A DNA stretch of 64,000 nt from Micromonospora echinospora. GTDB lineage: Bacteria > Actinomycetota > Actinomycetes > Mycobacteriales > Micromonosporaceae. The stretch spans positions 7,207,001 to 7,271,000 of the forward strand of contig NZ_LT607413.1 in assembly GCF_900091495.1 (NCBI RefSeq), in the 5' to 3' direction. The translations under genes were made by a program, and so were the position numbers. This document shows, piece after piece, positions 43,221-51,622 of this stretch. Position 1 is the stretch's first letter, and each line of letters starts with the position of its first letter. Below the pieces are notes generated by a model that saw only the letters and a list, made by a program, of their open reading frames with translations, had not been told where the DNA came from and ran no database searches.

Positions 43221-44390
43221 GTGACCGACGAGACTGCGCCCGCCGGTCCACTCGCCGGACTGCGGGTGGTGGAGCTGGCCGGCATCGGCCCCGGGCCCTT
43301 CGCCGCGATGATGCTCGCCGACCTGGGGGCGGACGTCGTCCGGGTGGACCGGGCGACCGAGGTCGACCCCGCCGCCTTCGGCACCCCCCATCCCGACCTG
43401 CTGAACCGGGGACGCCGTTCGGTGGCGGTGGACCTGAAGTCCCCCGGCGGACGTGAGGTGGTGCTGGAGCTGGTCCGGGGCGCGGACGCGCTGATCGAGG
43501 GCTTCCGCCCGGGGGTGACCGAGCGTCTCGGCGTCGGCCCGGCCGACTGCCTGGCGGTGAACCCCCGGCTGGTGTACGGGCGGATGACCGGCTGGGGGCA
43601 GGACGGTCCGAACGCCCCGCTCGCCGGGCACGACATCGGCTACCTGGCGCTGACCGGCGCGCTGCACGGGATCGGGCGGGCCGGGGAGCGCCCGGTGCCG
43701 CCGCTGAACCTCCTCGGCGACTTCGGCGGCGGCGGGATGATGTTGGCGCTGGGCGTCGTCTCCGCGCTGTACGCCGTCCGTTCCGGTGCCCGTGGGCAGG
43801 TGGTGGACGCCGCGATCGTCGACGGCGTGGCGGTGCTGAGCACCATGATCCACAGCCTGCGTGGAATGGGGATGTGGCAGGACCCGCGCGGGGTGAACCT
43901 GCTCGACGGCGGCGCCCCCTTCTACGACACGTACGAGTGCGCCGACGGGCGGTACGTCGCGGTCGGTGCGCTCGAACCGCGCTTCTACGACGAACTGGTC
44001 CGGCGTACCGGGTTTCCGCTGCCCCCGGACGAGCCGTTGGACCGGAACGACCCGGCGAACTGGCCGGCGCTGCGGCGGGCCTGGGCGCGGCTGTTCCGGA
44101 CCCGCACCCGCGACGAGTGGGCCGCGCTGGTGGGCGACTCCGACGCCTGCCTGGCCCCGGTGCTCGACTGGGCGGAGGCCCCGGCTCACCCGCACATGGC
44201 CGCCCGGGAGGTCTTCGTCCGGCCTGCCGGGGTGGAGCAGCCGGCCCCCGCGCCGCGCTTCTCCGGCACTCCAACCGCGCTACGTCGGCCGCCGCCCCAT
44301 CCCGGGGAACACACCGACGAGGTCCTCGCCGAGCTGGGCTACCCGCCCGACCGGGTCGACGCGCTGCGCGCCGCCGCCGCCGTCGCCTGA
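43221..44390 (+). CDS. Family III CoA-transferase / alpha-methylacyl-CoA racemase-like
   Basis: A 389-aa CaiB/BaiF-family protein: LAGLRVVELAGIGPGPFAAMMLADLGADVVRVDR, RRSVAVDLKSPGGREVVLELVRGADALIEGFRPGVTERLG, GWGQDGPNAPLAGHDIGYLALTGALH and GARGQVVDAAIVDG. The Asp after GH (GHDIGY) matches the catalytic position. Closest in motif to alpha-methylacyl-CoA racemases (epimerising 2-methylacyl-CoAs); a CoA-transferase role is possible. GTG 43221 gives the canonical N-terminus and fits leaderless initiation. Confidence 0.92.
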   Translation: MTDETAPAGPLAGLRVVELAGIGPGPFAAMMLADLGADVVRVDRATEVDPAAFGTPHPDLLNRGRRSVAVDLKSPGGREVVLELVRGADALIEGFRPGVTERLGVGPADCLAVNPRLVYGRMTGWGQDGPNAPLAGHDIGYLALTGALHGIGRAGERPVPPLNLLGDFGGGGMMLALGVVSALYAVRSGARGQVVDAAIVDGVAVLSTMIHSLRGMGMWQDPRGVNLLDGGAPFYDTYECADGRYVAVGALEPRFYDELVRRTGFPLPPDEPLDRNDPANWPALRRAWARLFRTRTRDEWAALVGDSDACLAPVLDWAEAPAHPHMAAREVFVRPAGVEQPAPAPRFSGTPTALRRPPPHPGEHTDEVLAELGYPPDRVDALRAAAAVA

Positions 44391-44538
44391 GGTCGACCGG
44401 TCCGGCGGGTCTCCCTGCCGCGCTGGGCTAGGCAGGTCGAGTACGGCCAGCCGCAGCGACTCCCGGTCCAGGCGCTCGGTGCCGCTCCGGGCACCGGTCG
44501 AGGTGCCGCCTCCGGGGCGGCTGGTGTGGTGCGGCCGG

Positions 44539-44949
44539 TCAGGCGCGACGCAGGCTGGCCCCGGGAGCCATCGCCGGCTCGACGAGGTCCCGGTAGTCAC
44601 GGGGAAGCTGGGCCGCCACATCGTCGAACTCGCCGCCGGTGATCGCCTCGCGCAGGGTGACGAAGACGGCCCGGATGCCGGAGCGGGCGGCCGGGGAGTC
44701 CACGTCGGCACGCTGGCCGACCCGGGCCACGAACTCCGCCGCGCCGAACCGGTCGGCGTGCTCGGTGGTCGGGGTTTTCCGCAGCAGCAGTTGCAACGGC
44801 TTGGGTAGTTGCGCGGCGAGGTCGAGAGCCTCTCCGCCGGTCAGGCGTTCGGCCAGGGTCTCCAACGTGGCGCGGGTCAGCTCGACCGCCCGGGTGGAGG
44901 GCACTCCGGCCCGCTGGGCGACCTGGTCGACGAAGGTGTCGTAGTTCAT
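44539..44949 (-). CDS. DUF2267 protein
   Basis: A 136-aa all-helical protein made of two DUF2267 half-repeats: FVDQVAQRAGVPSTRAVELTRATLETLAERLTGGEALDLAAQLP and FVARVGQRADVDSPAARSGIRAVFVTLREAITGGEFDDVAAQLP. GGGAGCGCC precedes the ATG. The family is widespread in actinobacteria and linked by context to stress responses, with no established activity. A DUF2795 protein gene is divergent from it. Confidence 0.88.
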   Translation of the reverse strand: MNYDTFVDQVAQRAGVPSTRAVELTRATLETLAERLTGGEALDLAAQLPKPLQLLLRKTPTTEHADRFGAAEFVARVGQRADVDSPAARSGIRAVFVTLREAITGGEFDDVAAQLPRDYRDLVEPAMAPGASLRRA

Positions 44950-45137
44950 TCGGCGCTCCCCTCGGCTGGGACGGACCCGGGGGCGTACCCGGCGGGCGGC
45001 CGGGGAAACAGCGGCGGGGACCACGTCGTCGCCGGGCCCGGGCCACCGGTTCCTCCGGGTTCGGGGGCGTGACCGCCGGGTGGACGGGTAACCGCAGCCG
45101 GTCGTGGACCGACGAGAGGCGGCGGAGGATTCCTGCC

Positions 45138-45407
45138 ATGGTGAGTGACACCGACGTACTGCGGTACCTGTCGAGCCTGGACTATCCGGCGGGAAAGGAC
45201 GACGTGGTACGCCAGGCCGAGCAGGAGGGCGCGCCCCCGGAGGTGTTGCGGGCGCTGCGCGCGCTCCCGCCGGTGGACTACGCCAACGGCAACGAGGTCG
45301 CCCGGTCGGCCGGTACGGACACCGCGCCGGAGCTGAGCCCCGCCCAACGGGCGGCCCAGGCGCGTGAACCGCACACCCGCGTCTCGCAGCACCTGCGCCG
45401 GATCTGA
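45138..45407 (+). CDS. DUF2795 protein
   Basis: An 89-aa helical protein; VLRYLSSLDYPAGKDDVVRQAEQEGAPPEVLRALRALPPVDYANGNEVARSAG is the DUF2795 signature. It is preceded by GGCGGAGGATT, with ATG at 45138. The C-terminal 25 residues are polar and probably disordered. Role unknown; it lies among other small stress-associated families. Confidence 0.9.
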   Translation: MVSDTDVLRYLSSLDYPAGKDDVVRQAEQEGAPPEVLRALRALPPVDYANGNEVARSAGTDTAPELSPAQRAAQAREPHTRVSQHLRRI

Positions 45408-45451
45408 GTGCCGGGGCGAGCGGGGCACCACGAACGACGGGCGGCGCTCCC

Positions 45452-46114
45452 GTGTGGCGGTTGACGAGAGGCCACCCGGACCGGCCGACGCCTGCCTCCG
45501 TGCAGCTCATCGTGATGGGCCTGATCGGGATCTGCACCGGGGTCCTGTTCGGGGTGTTCGTCTCGGCACGACTCGCCCCGCTCTTCGGCTGGGATGTGGC
45601 CGCGCTGACGTACCTGGTCCTGGTCTGGCGCGCCCTCTGGCCGATGGACGCGGAACGGACCGCCCGGCTGGCCGTCCACGAGGACCCGAACCGGGCGGTC
45701 CGGGACGTGCTGCTGCTGACCGCCTGCGTGGCGAGCCTGCTGGCGGTCGGGGTCATCATGAGCACCGCCCGGCAGGCGCCGACCGGGCTGTCCCGGAACC
45801 TCTACAGCGGGCTCGGCATGGCGAGCGTGCTGCTCTCCTGGCTGGTGGTGCACACCGTCTACACCGCCCGGTACGCCCGGATCTACTACACCGGACCGGA
45901 CGGCGGCATCGACTTCCACCAGGAACAGCCGCCCTGCTACGCGGACTTCGCGTACGTCGCGTTCACCATCGGGGCCACGTTCCAGGTCTCCGACACCGAC
46001 CTGTGCAGCCACGAGATGCGCCGGACGGTGTTGCGGCACATGCTGGTGTCGTACCTGTTCGGGGCGATCATCATCGCCGCTACGGTGAACCTGGTGGCCG
46101 GACTCGCCCGGTGA
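45452..46114 (+). CDS. DUF1345 integral membrane protein
   Basis: A 220-aa protein with four or five transmembrane helices (for example LIVMGLIGICTGVLFGVFVS, DVLLLTACVASLLAVGVIM, LGMASVLLSWLVVHTVYTARYARIYY, MLVSYLFGAIIIAATVNLVAGL). DFAYVAFTIGATFQVSDTDL, directly before the last helices, is the DUF1345 hallmark. GTG 45452 starts it, 44 nt after DUF2795. Function unknown. Confidence 0.88.
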   Translation: MWRLTRGHPDRPTPASVQLIVMGLIGICTGVLFGVFVSARLAPLFGWDVAALTYLVLVWRALWPMDAERTARLAVHEDPNRAVRDVLLLTACVASLLAVGVIMSTARQAPTGLSRNLYSGLGMASVLLSWLVVHTVYTARYARIYYTGPDGGIDFHQEQPPCYADFAYVAFTIGATFQVSDTDLCSHEMRRTVLRHMLVSYLFGAIIIAATVNLVAGLAR

Positions 46115-46396
46115 GTCCATTCCCGGCAGAGGCGGCGCGCCATGTTGAGGCTGGAGCAGCAGGTTCGCCGGCTCGTGCCGGCGGGTCGCCCGGGACAGGC
46201 GGGCGCCCGGGCCACGAACCGCGACCCGGACGCCCCACGACACCACCGGCGGTTTCCGCACCCCGTACCGGGATGCCACCGCCGAGCGGCCGGCCGATAT
46301 CCACCCGAACCGGGCGGCCAGCCCTGCCAGGAACCAGCGTACGATGCCATGTCCCCCGAATAGCCAGTTTTCCGCAAACTGTGGGACAGCGCACCG

Positions 46397-47062
46397 TCAG
46401 CGGACCATCTCGGCGTACCGCTTCTCCAGGTCCACCCGGGCGAGCGCCCCGACCAACCAGGCCAGCCGCTCGGACTCGCCACTGCCGGCGAGTCCGGCCA
46501 GGTCCCCGGCGGACCGTCCCAGACCGAGGCGGCGGGCGGCGGTCAACGCCCGGCGGTCGGCGACCGGTGCCACCTCCCGCCACAGCACCTGGACCTCGCG
46601 CAGGAAGAGGTCCACCACCGGAGCGTCCACGCCGGGCAGCTCGGCCAGCAGGACCCGCTCCCGGGCCGGGTCGCGGTGGGCGACGGCCCGAAGTCGCCGC
46701 AAGTCGCCCCGGTAGCGTTCGACAACGGTGAGGGCGAGGTCGCCGAGGGTGTCGGCGAGCCCCTCCGGGTCCGTCCGGAACCCGCTGTCGCGCAGCAGCC
46801 GGGTGCGGTGCTCGTGCCGGGACCGGGACATCCGGCCGGCGCTGTCCCACCCGGCGTCCCGGAAGGCCCCGGTGGCGGCCAGGGCACGCCGGAAGTCACC
46901 CGGCCGGGCAAGCAGCACCGAGAGCACCAGCACCTGGAAGAGGCTGCCCGGATTGTTGGTGACCCGGAAGCCGTACTCCTCAGCGAATCCCCGGCCGCCG
47001 GCAGCCAGCCGCCGGACCAGCCGCTTCTTGTCCTCGATGGTGGAGGTCGCAGTCGTCGCCAT
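46397..47062 (-). CDS. HhH-GPD-fold (endonuclease III-like) protein
   Basis: A 221-aa helical protein resembling the DNA glycosylase superfamily: LFQVLVLSVLLARPGDFRRALAAT at the start, the helix-hairpin-helix LLAELPGVDAPVVDLFLREVQ, and a late Asp/Arg region. The iron-sulphur cysteines of true endonuclease III are absent. Catalytic Lys/Asp cannot be firmly identified, so activity is uncertain. ATG 47062 lies 54 nt after the pirin stop; a TAGTCG box 6 nt before the ATG suggests it also has its own leaderless mRNA. Confidence 0.75.
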   Translation of the reverse strand: MATTATSTIEDKKRLVRRLAAGGRGFAEEYGFRVTNNPGSLFQVLVLSVLLARPGDFRRALAATGAFRDAGWDSAGRMSRSRHEHRTRLLRDSGFRTDPEGLADTLGDLALTVVERYRGDLRRLRAVAHRDPARERVLLAELPGVDAPVVDLFLREVQVLWREVAPVADRRALTAARRLGLGRSAGDLAGLAGSGESERLAWLVGALARVDLEKRYAEMVR

Positions 47063-47068
47063 GACCGG

Positions 47069-47074
47069 CGACTA
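47069..47074 (-). promoter_or_regulatory. Possible -10 box of leaderless HhH gene
   Basis: TAGTCG ends 6 nt before ATG 47062 on the minus strand, in the same spacing as other candidates; the last base is not T. Confidence 0.35.
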
Positions 47075-47116
47075 CCCGAGCGGGGGCGCGCCACGCCTGC
47101 CCGTCACCGGCGTCGT

Positions 47117-48082
47117 TCAGTCGCGCAGACGTCCGTGCCGGTCGCGGGCCTTGAGCCGGACCGTGGGCATGGTCGGTACGGGCAGCGGCGGGTCGGGGTC
47201 GTCGACCACGACGCCGAACCGACGCCCGGCCGCCCAGTCCTCGGACGCCGCCACGATCTCCTCGTGTGACCGGCCGACGAAGTTCCACCACATCACCAGC
47301 GGATCCTCGAACGGCGCTCCGCCGAGCAGCAACAGACGGGAGTCCCGCCCGTGCGCGACGGTCACGGTCTCCCGCCCGGGTGGCACGTAGAGCAACGCGC
47401 CGGGAGCCAACCGGATGCCGTCCACCTCGGCGGAACCGGACATGGCCAGCAGGCCGTGCTCGAAGTCGCGGCGCAGCGGCACCCGGACCGGTGCGGCCGC
47501 CCGGGGCTCCACCTGCGCGCCGAGCAGCGGCGTGTGCACGACCGCCGGGGACCGGACGCCGGCCAGTTCCCCGACCAGCAGGGTCACGTCGAGATCGCCG
47601 TCGCGCCACCGGGGCAGATCCGGGTGGTGGTGGAAGTCGGGCGCGCCCGAGCGCGCCCCGTCGGGCAGCGCGACCCAGAGCTGCACGCCGTGCATCGTCC
47701 TCGGCCGCCGCGGCGGGGACTTCTCCGAGTGGGCGATGCCGTGCCCGGAGGTCATCACGTTGAGCTGCCCCGGGCGGATCGGCTGGACGTTGCCAAGGCT
47801 GTCCCGGTGCAGGATCTCGCCCTCCAGCAGCCAGGTGACCGTCTGCAACCCGGTGTGCGGGTGGGGTGGCACCTGCATGCCCGGCCGGTCGCCGACGTCG
47901 TCCGGCCCGAAGTGGTCGACGAAGCACCACGCCCCGACCATCCGCCGGGCGCGTTGCGGCAGCAACCGGCGGACCGTGGTGTACCGGCCCAGTGGCACGT
48001 CGTGACCGGGCAGCAGCACGCTCTCCGGGTCGACCGGGACGACCCCCGGGGGCCGGGTCTGCGCCGGCATGGCCTGCTCCAT
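47117..48082 (-). CDS. Pirin-family protein
   Basis: A 321-aa bicupin. The metal-binding N-terminal cupin has the pirin motif DHFGPDDVGDRPGMQVPPHPHTGLQTVTWLLEGEILHRDSLGNVQPIRPGQLNVMTSGHGIAHSEKS, with the four ligands H, H, H and E in order. The second cupin (about 175-300) is intact. Some pirins oxidise quercetin; others are redox-sensitive regulators. ATG 48082 is kept because TAGGGT sits 6 nt upstream (leaderless pattern); ATG 48070, preceded by GGAG, is the alternative. Confidence 0.92.
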   Translation of the reverse strand: MEQAMPAQTRPPGVVPVDPESVLLPGHDVPLGRYTTVRRLLPQRARRMVGAWCFVDHFGPDDVGDRPGMQVPPHPHTGLQTVTWLLEGEILHRDSLGNVQPIRPGQLNVMTSGHGIAHSEKSPPRRPRTMHGVQLWVALPDGARSGAPDFHHHPDLPRWRDGDLDVTLLVGELAGVRSPAVVHTPLLGAQVEPRAAAPVRVPLRRDFEHGLLAMSGSAEVDGIRLAPGALLYVPPGRETVTVAHGRDSRLLLLGGAPFEDPLVMWWNFVGRSHEEIVAASEDWAAGRRFGVVVDDPDPPLPVPTMPTVRLKARDRHGRLRD

Positions 48083-48088
48083 CCACCG

Positions 48089-48094
48089 ACCCTA
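48089..48094 (-). promoter_or_regulatory. -10 box of leaderless pirin gene
   Basis: TAGGGT ends 6 nt before ATG 48082. It overlaps the TAG stop of the small ORF at 48092-48250. Confidence 0.5.
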
Positions 48095-48250
48095 CGTCAC
48101 CCGCCGGGGTTGCCCGGGCCGGTGCGCCGACGCCGCGGCGCCACGCGCACGACGCGGCCGGTCGCCGCCGGCGCGGGTCACGCCGACCCCGGCGGCCACG
48201 ATCGCGGACACCAGCAGCGCCGTACCGGTCCTCGTCCGGTTCCGTCCCAT
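48092..48250 (-). CDS. Possible 52-aa membrane or secreted peptide
   Basis: MGRNRTRTGTALLVSAIVAAG opens a 52-codon frame with basic residues, a short hydrophobic stretch (ALLVSAIVAAGVGV) and a polar, arginine-rich tail. A good ribosome binding site (GGAGG, 7 nt upstream) precedes the ATG. It fills an otherwise 322-bp gene-free gap between the pirin and sulfite oxidase-like genes. No homologue is recognised, so its reality is uncertain. Confidence 0.4.
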   Translation of the reverse strand: MGRNRTRTGTALLVSAIVAAGVGVTRAGGDRPRRARGAAASAHRPGQPRRVT

Positions 48251-48404
48251 GCGACCACCTCCATCGCATCGATGTCCAACGAAGTCATCGTGGCCACCTC
48301 CGGTGGCCGGCGCAAGCGCTTCGCAGGGAACCCGACGGGTCTGCCGACCAGAAGCCCTACTGCTTCAATAGGAATGCCAGCCGCCGACCCGGAAGGGGAA
48401 CCAG

Positions 48405-49679
48405 ATGACGCGCGCGCCCGGGAACGAGGCCGAGCACGACACCCGCCGCGCACGGCAGTGGTTGGCCGGGCGGGCACGGGGCGAGGGCGTGCACCGCGAG
48501 CAGTTGATCGCGCTGGGCACGGCGATGGGCGCGCTCGCCGCCGCGGCCGGTGAAGCCGACCCCCCGCCGCCGCCCGGCCGGCCCGGCATCCCGGCGATCG
48601 TCAAACCGCTCGATCCGGGCCTGCTCACCGGGTACGGCGCCAATGCCGAGATGCGCTGGGAGGCCATGTCCGGGCAGGGCTACGTCGTCCCGACCGACCG
48701 GTTCTTCGTCCGCAACCACACCCGCACTCCGCTGCTGGACCGGGACACGTGGCGGTTGCGCCTGTTCGGCACCGGCCTGCGCGGGACGCCGACGCGGGAC
48801 GACCCGGTCGAGTTCGGGTACGACGACCTCACCGCGATGGCCGCCGAGGAGACCACCGCCCTGCTGGAGTGCGCGGGCAACGGCCGTCACCACTTCGCCG
48901 CCCAGCAGGACCAGCCGATGCCGGGAGTGCCGTGGGGTCTCGGCGCGGTGGGGGTGGCCCGCTGGCGGGGCGTCCGGCTGTCCACCGTGCTCCGGCACGC
49001 CGGCCTGACCGACGCCGCCGTCGACGTAATGCCCGAGGGCCTGGACCCGGACTACGTCACCGGCGGGGTCAACCTCGGCCGGGTGCGCCGGCCGCTACCG
49101 ATCGCCAAGGCCCTCGACGACGTGCTGCTGGCCTACGAGATGAACGGCCGGCCGCTGCCGGTCGACCACGGTTTCCCGGTGCGCTTGGTGGTGCCGGGCT
49201 GGATCGGCATCGCCTCGATCAAGTGGGTCGGTCCGGTCGAGGTCTCGGCCACCGCCCTCTTCTCCCCGTGGAACACCCAGTTCTACCGGATGTTCGGCCC
49301 CGGCCACCCCGTCGACGGAGAACCCGTGACCACCCAGGTCGTCAAGAGCGCCTTCGAACTGCCCTGGGACGCCCGCCTGCCCGCCGGGGTGGACGTGGTG
49401 CTGCGCGGTCGGTCCTGGTCCGGCAACGGTCCGATCCGTACGGTCGAGATCAGCACCGACGATCGCGACGGCTGGCGGCCGGCGACCCTCGACCCGCGGG
49501 ACGAGGGGTCCGCCTGGCAGCGGTGGACGGCCGTGTGGCGTCCACCGGGGTCCGGCCGGTGGACGCTGCGCGCCCGCGCCACCGACGTCACCGGGGCCAG
49601 CCAGCCGGAACAGGCCGAACCGAACACCCTCGGATACCTGTTCGACGGCATCGTCCGGCATCCGGTGACCGTCACCTGA
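48405..49679 (+). CDS. Sulfite oxidase-like molybdopterin enzyme (SorA type, no heme)
   Basis: A 424-aa protein: an N-terminal helical region, a molybdopterin domain (about 75-300) with Mo-ligand Cys in LLECAGNGRHHF, GGVNLGRVRRPLPIAKALDDVLLAYEMNGRPLPVDHGFPVRLVVPGWIGIASIKWV, and a C-terminal Mo-co dimerisation domain (about 305-424). No cytochrome b5 domain and no twin-arginine signal are visible, although the N-terminus (HREQLIALGTAMGALAAAAG) is weakly hydrophobic. ATG 48405 has GGAAGGGG upstream. A MOSC-like remnant follows directly. Substrate may be sulfite or another oxyanion. Confidence 0.9.
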   Translation: MTRAPGNEAEHDTRRARQWLAGRARGEGVHREQLIALGTAMGALAAAAGEADPPPPPGRPGIPAIVKPLDPGLLTGYGANAEMRWEAMSGQGYVVPTDRFFVRNHTRTPLLDRDTWRLRLFGTGLRGTPTRDDPVEFGYDDLTAMAAEETTALLECAGNGRHHFAAQQDQPMPGVPWGLGAVGVARWRGVRLSTVLRHAGLTDAAVDVMPEGLDPDYVTGGVNLGRVRRPLPIAKALDDVLLAYEMNGRPLPVDHGFPVRLVVPGWIGIASIKWVGPVEVSATALFSPWNTQFYRMFGPGHPVDGEPVTTQVVKSAFELPWDARLPAGVDVVLRGRSWSGNGPIRTVEISTDDRDGWRPATLDPRDEGSAWQRWTAVWRPPGSGRWTLRARATDVTGASQPEQAEPNTLGYLFDGIVRHPVTVT

Positions 49680-49699
49680 ACCGCACCGGACCGGACGAC

Positions 49700-49909
49700 G
49701 TGGACGCCGTCCTCAGCTCGCTGCTCGGCGCGGTACCGACCCTGGCCCACGGCGACCTGCCCGCCGCGCCGGACGCGCTGCGCGTACCGGCCCGGCTGAA
49801 CCGGGTCGCCCCGCTGCCGCAGCTCGGTCCGCTGCCCTGCGTCGGCGCGTACGCCCAGGTCGTCCGCCCCGGTCGGGTCGAAGCCGGGGATCCCGTCCGG
49901 CTCGACTGA
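49700..49909 (+). pseudogene. C-terminal remnant of a MOSC-domain protein
   Basis: A 69-codon frame from GTG 49700 reads DAVLSSLLGAVPTLAHGDL... and ends LGPLPCVGAYAQVVRPGRVEAGDPVRLD, which resembles the end of MOSC domains (FGvya.VvrPG.v.vGDpV). The catalytic Cys region and most of the MOSC fold are missing, and no ribosome binding site is evident. It sits 20 nt behind the sulfite oxidase-like gene, where a molybdenum-cofactor accessory gene would be plausible. Likely a decayed copy; a short functional peptide is less likely. Confidence 0.45.
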
Positions 49910-49920
49910 CCTGCGGCGGA

Positions 49921-51480
49921 TCAGTCGTCGTCCTCGTCCTCGTCGTCCTCCGCCCCACCGTCGACGCCGGTGACGACGAACCGCTCCAGCGTGGTCAGCA
50001 GGCGCGCCACGGTGACCCCGTCGATCTGCTGCCGCTGGGCCGCCTCGCCGAGCTCCTCCCGCAGTTCCCGGAGCCGCTTCGCCCGGTCCTTCGGCTTCCC
50101 GGAGGCGAGCTTGTCCGCCGCGTCGCGCAACCGCTTGGCAACTCGCGCGTCGACCGCGCCGCGCGCCTCCGCCTCGTCGATCACGGCCACGAACTGGTCG
50201 GCCGCCTCCCGCAGGGTGGTCGGCCGGGGGCGGGCGGGGGTGGGGGCGGGACGGGCGGTGCGCGGCGCCTGGGTGGACGCCGTCGGGCTGGGCGCCGGGC
50301 CGGCCTGCGCGCCGGTGGCGCCCCGATCCGCGGCGGACCGGCCGGCCTGGTCCTCGCCGAGGGCCCGTGCCCCGACCAGGGCGACGACCAGCGCGAGCCC
50401 GGCCGCGACCAGGACCCCGATCCGGCGGTTGCCCCGGGGGCGCGGCACCGCGCCAGCGGGCCGGGGTGCCACCCGGGTCGGATCGGCGGTGGGCGGCGCG
50501 GACCAGCCGGGCGCCGGCCCAGGCCCGACGAGCGTCCGGTCGGCGGGGGTACGCGGACGCGCGACGAGCGTCGGGGACGGCGCGACGGGAGCGGGCGGGG
50601 ACGACAGGGTGGGCAGGATCGTGGTGGGCGGGTGCGCGGGGCGGCCCATGCCCAGCCGGGTGGCGACGTCGGCGGCGGCGGGGCGACGGGTCGGGTCGGC
50701 GGCCAGGCAGGCCATCACCAGACGGTCGACGTCGGCGGGCAGCTCGGGGATGCCCAGTGGCGGCACCGGAGTGCCCCGGCCGTGCACCGCCCAGGCGTCC
50801 TCCCAGGTCCGCACGGGCAACGGCGCGCGGCCGGTGAGCGTCCGGTAGAGCAGCGCGCCGAGCGCGTAGACGTCGCTGGCCGGGTCGGGCGCTCCGGCGG
50901 CGAGCCGTTCCGGGGCGAGGTAGGCGGGGGTGCCCATCAACGGTTCTCCCGCGTCCCGCCCGAGGCGCGGGTGACGCGGCCCGGCGAGCGCGGCGATGCC
51001 GAAGTCCAGGACCTTCGCGCCGGTGTCGGTGAGCATGACGTTGCCGGGTTTGACGTCGTGGTGCACCACCCCGATCCGGTGCGCGGCGGCGAGGGCGGCG
51101 GCGACCTGCCCGCCGAGACGGACGGCGTCGGGCCAGGCGAGCGGACCACGGTCCAGCCGGTCGGCAAGGTTCTCCCCCTCGACGAGTTCCATCACCAGGT
51201 ACGGCACCACGACGCCGCCGGCGAGGGTCGCCTCGCCGTAGTCGTAGACCTGGGTGACGTGGGGGTGGGTCAGCCGGGCCGCCGCGCGGGCCTCGCGCCC
51301 GATGGTGGCGCGCAGCTCCGGGTCGGCGGCGAGCTGGCCGGCGAGGGCCTTGACCGCGACCGGACGGTGCAGCACCTCGTCGTCGGCGCGCCAGACCTCG
51401 GACATCCCGCCGAGGCCGATGCGCGCGCGCAGGACGAACCGGTCGTGCAGCCGGAGGCCGGGGGTGAACGGCGGCGACAT
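49921..51480 (-). CDS. Transmembrane serine/threonine kinase
   Basis: A 519-aa Hanks-type kinase. Kinase domain 14-275: IGLGGMSEV, K44, H140-H141-D142 (HHDVKPGN) and D159-F-G. The HRD arginine is His, so it is a non-RD kinase. After a Pro/Ala-rich linker (275-350) comes one transmembrane helix (353-374, IGVLVAAGLALVVALVGARAL), a Ser/Thr/Pro extracellular stretch and a helical domain (about 425-500), ending in a ten-residue acidic run (EDDEDEDDD). ATG 51480 is chosen since the longer frame has no kinase sequence. No PASTA domain is present. Confidence 0.92.
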   Translation of the reverse strand: MSPPFTPGLRLHDRFVLRARIGLGGMSEVWRADDEVLHRPVAVKALAGQLAADPELRATIGREARAAARLTHPHVTQVYDYGEATLAGGVVVPYLVMELVEGENLADRLDRGPLAWPDAVRLGGQVAAALAAAHRIGVVHHDVKPGNVMLTDTGAKVLDFGIAALAGPRHPRLGRDAGEPLMGTPAYLAPERLAAGAPDPASDVYALGALLYRTLTGRAPLPVRTWEDAWAVHGRGTPVPPLGIPELPADVDRLVMACLAADPTRRPAAADVATRLGMGRPAHPPTTILPTLSSPPAPVAPSPTLVARPRTPADRTLVGPGPAPGWSAPPTADPTRVAPRPAGAVPRPRGNRRIGVLVAAGLALVVALVGARALGEDQAGRSAADRGATGAQAGPAPSPTASTQAPRTARPAPTPARPRPTTLREAADQFVAVIDEAEARGAVDARVAKRLRDAADKLASGKPKDRAKRLRELREELGEAAQRQQIDGVTVARLLTTLERFVVTGVDGGAEDDEDEDDD

Positions 51481-51622
51481 GGTGCTCCAGTCTGCCCTCC
51501 CCGGAGCGTCGACACCACCCGCCCCCGTCCGGCCGGGCCGGCTGGGGTGCGGGCCCTCCGGGGCGGACGGCGTGGACGGGACTCCGGGGTCGACGGCCGG
51601 GCGGCCGTCGCGGGGGCGTGGG

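Noticed and set aside
46142..46363. 73-aa ORF in the DUF1345-HhH gap
   Set aside because: Weak ribosome binding site and Arg/Pro/Gly-rich composition without structure; it looks like non-coding GC-rich DNA.
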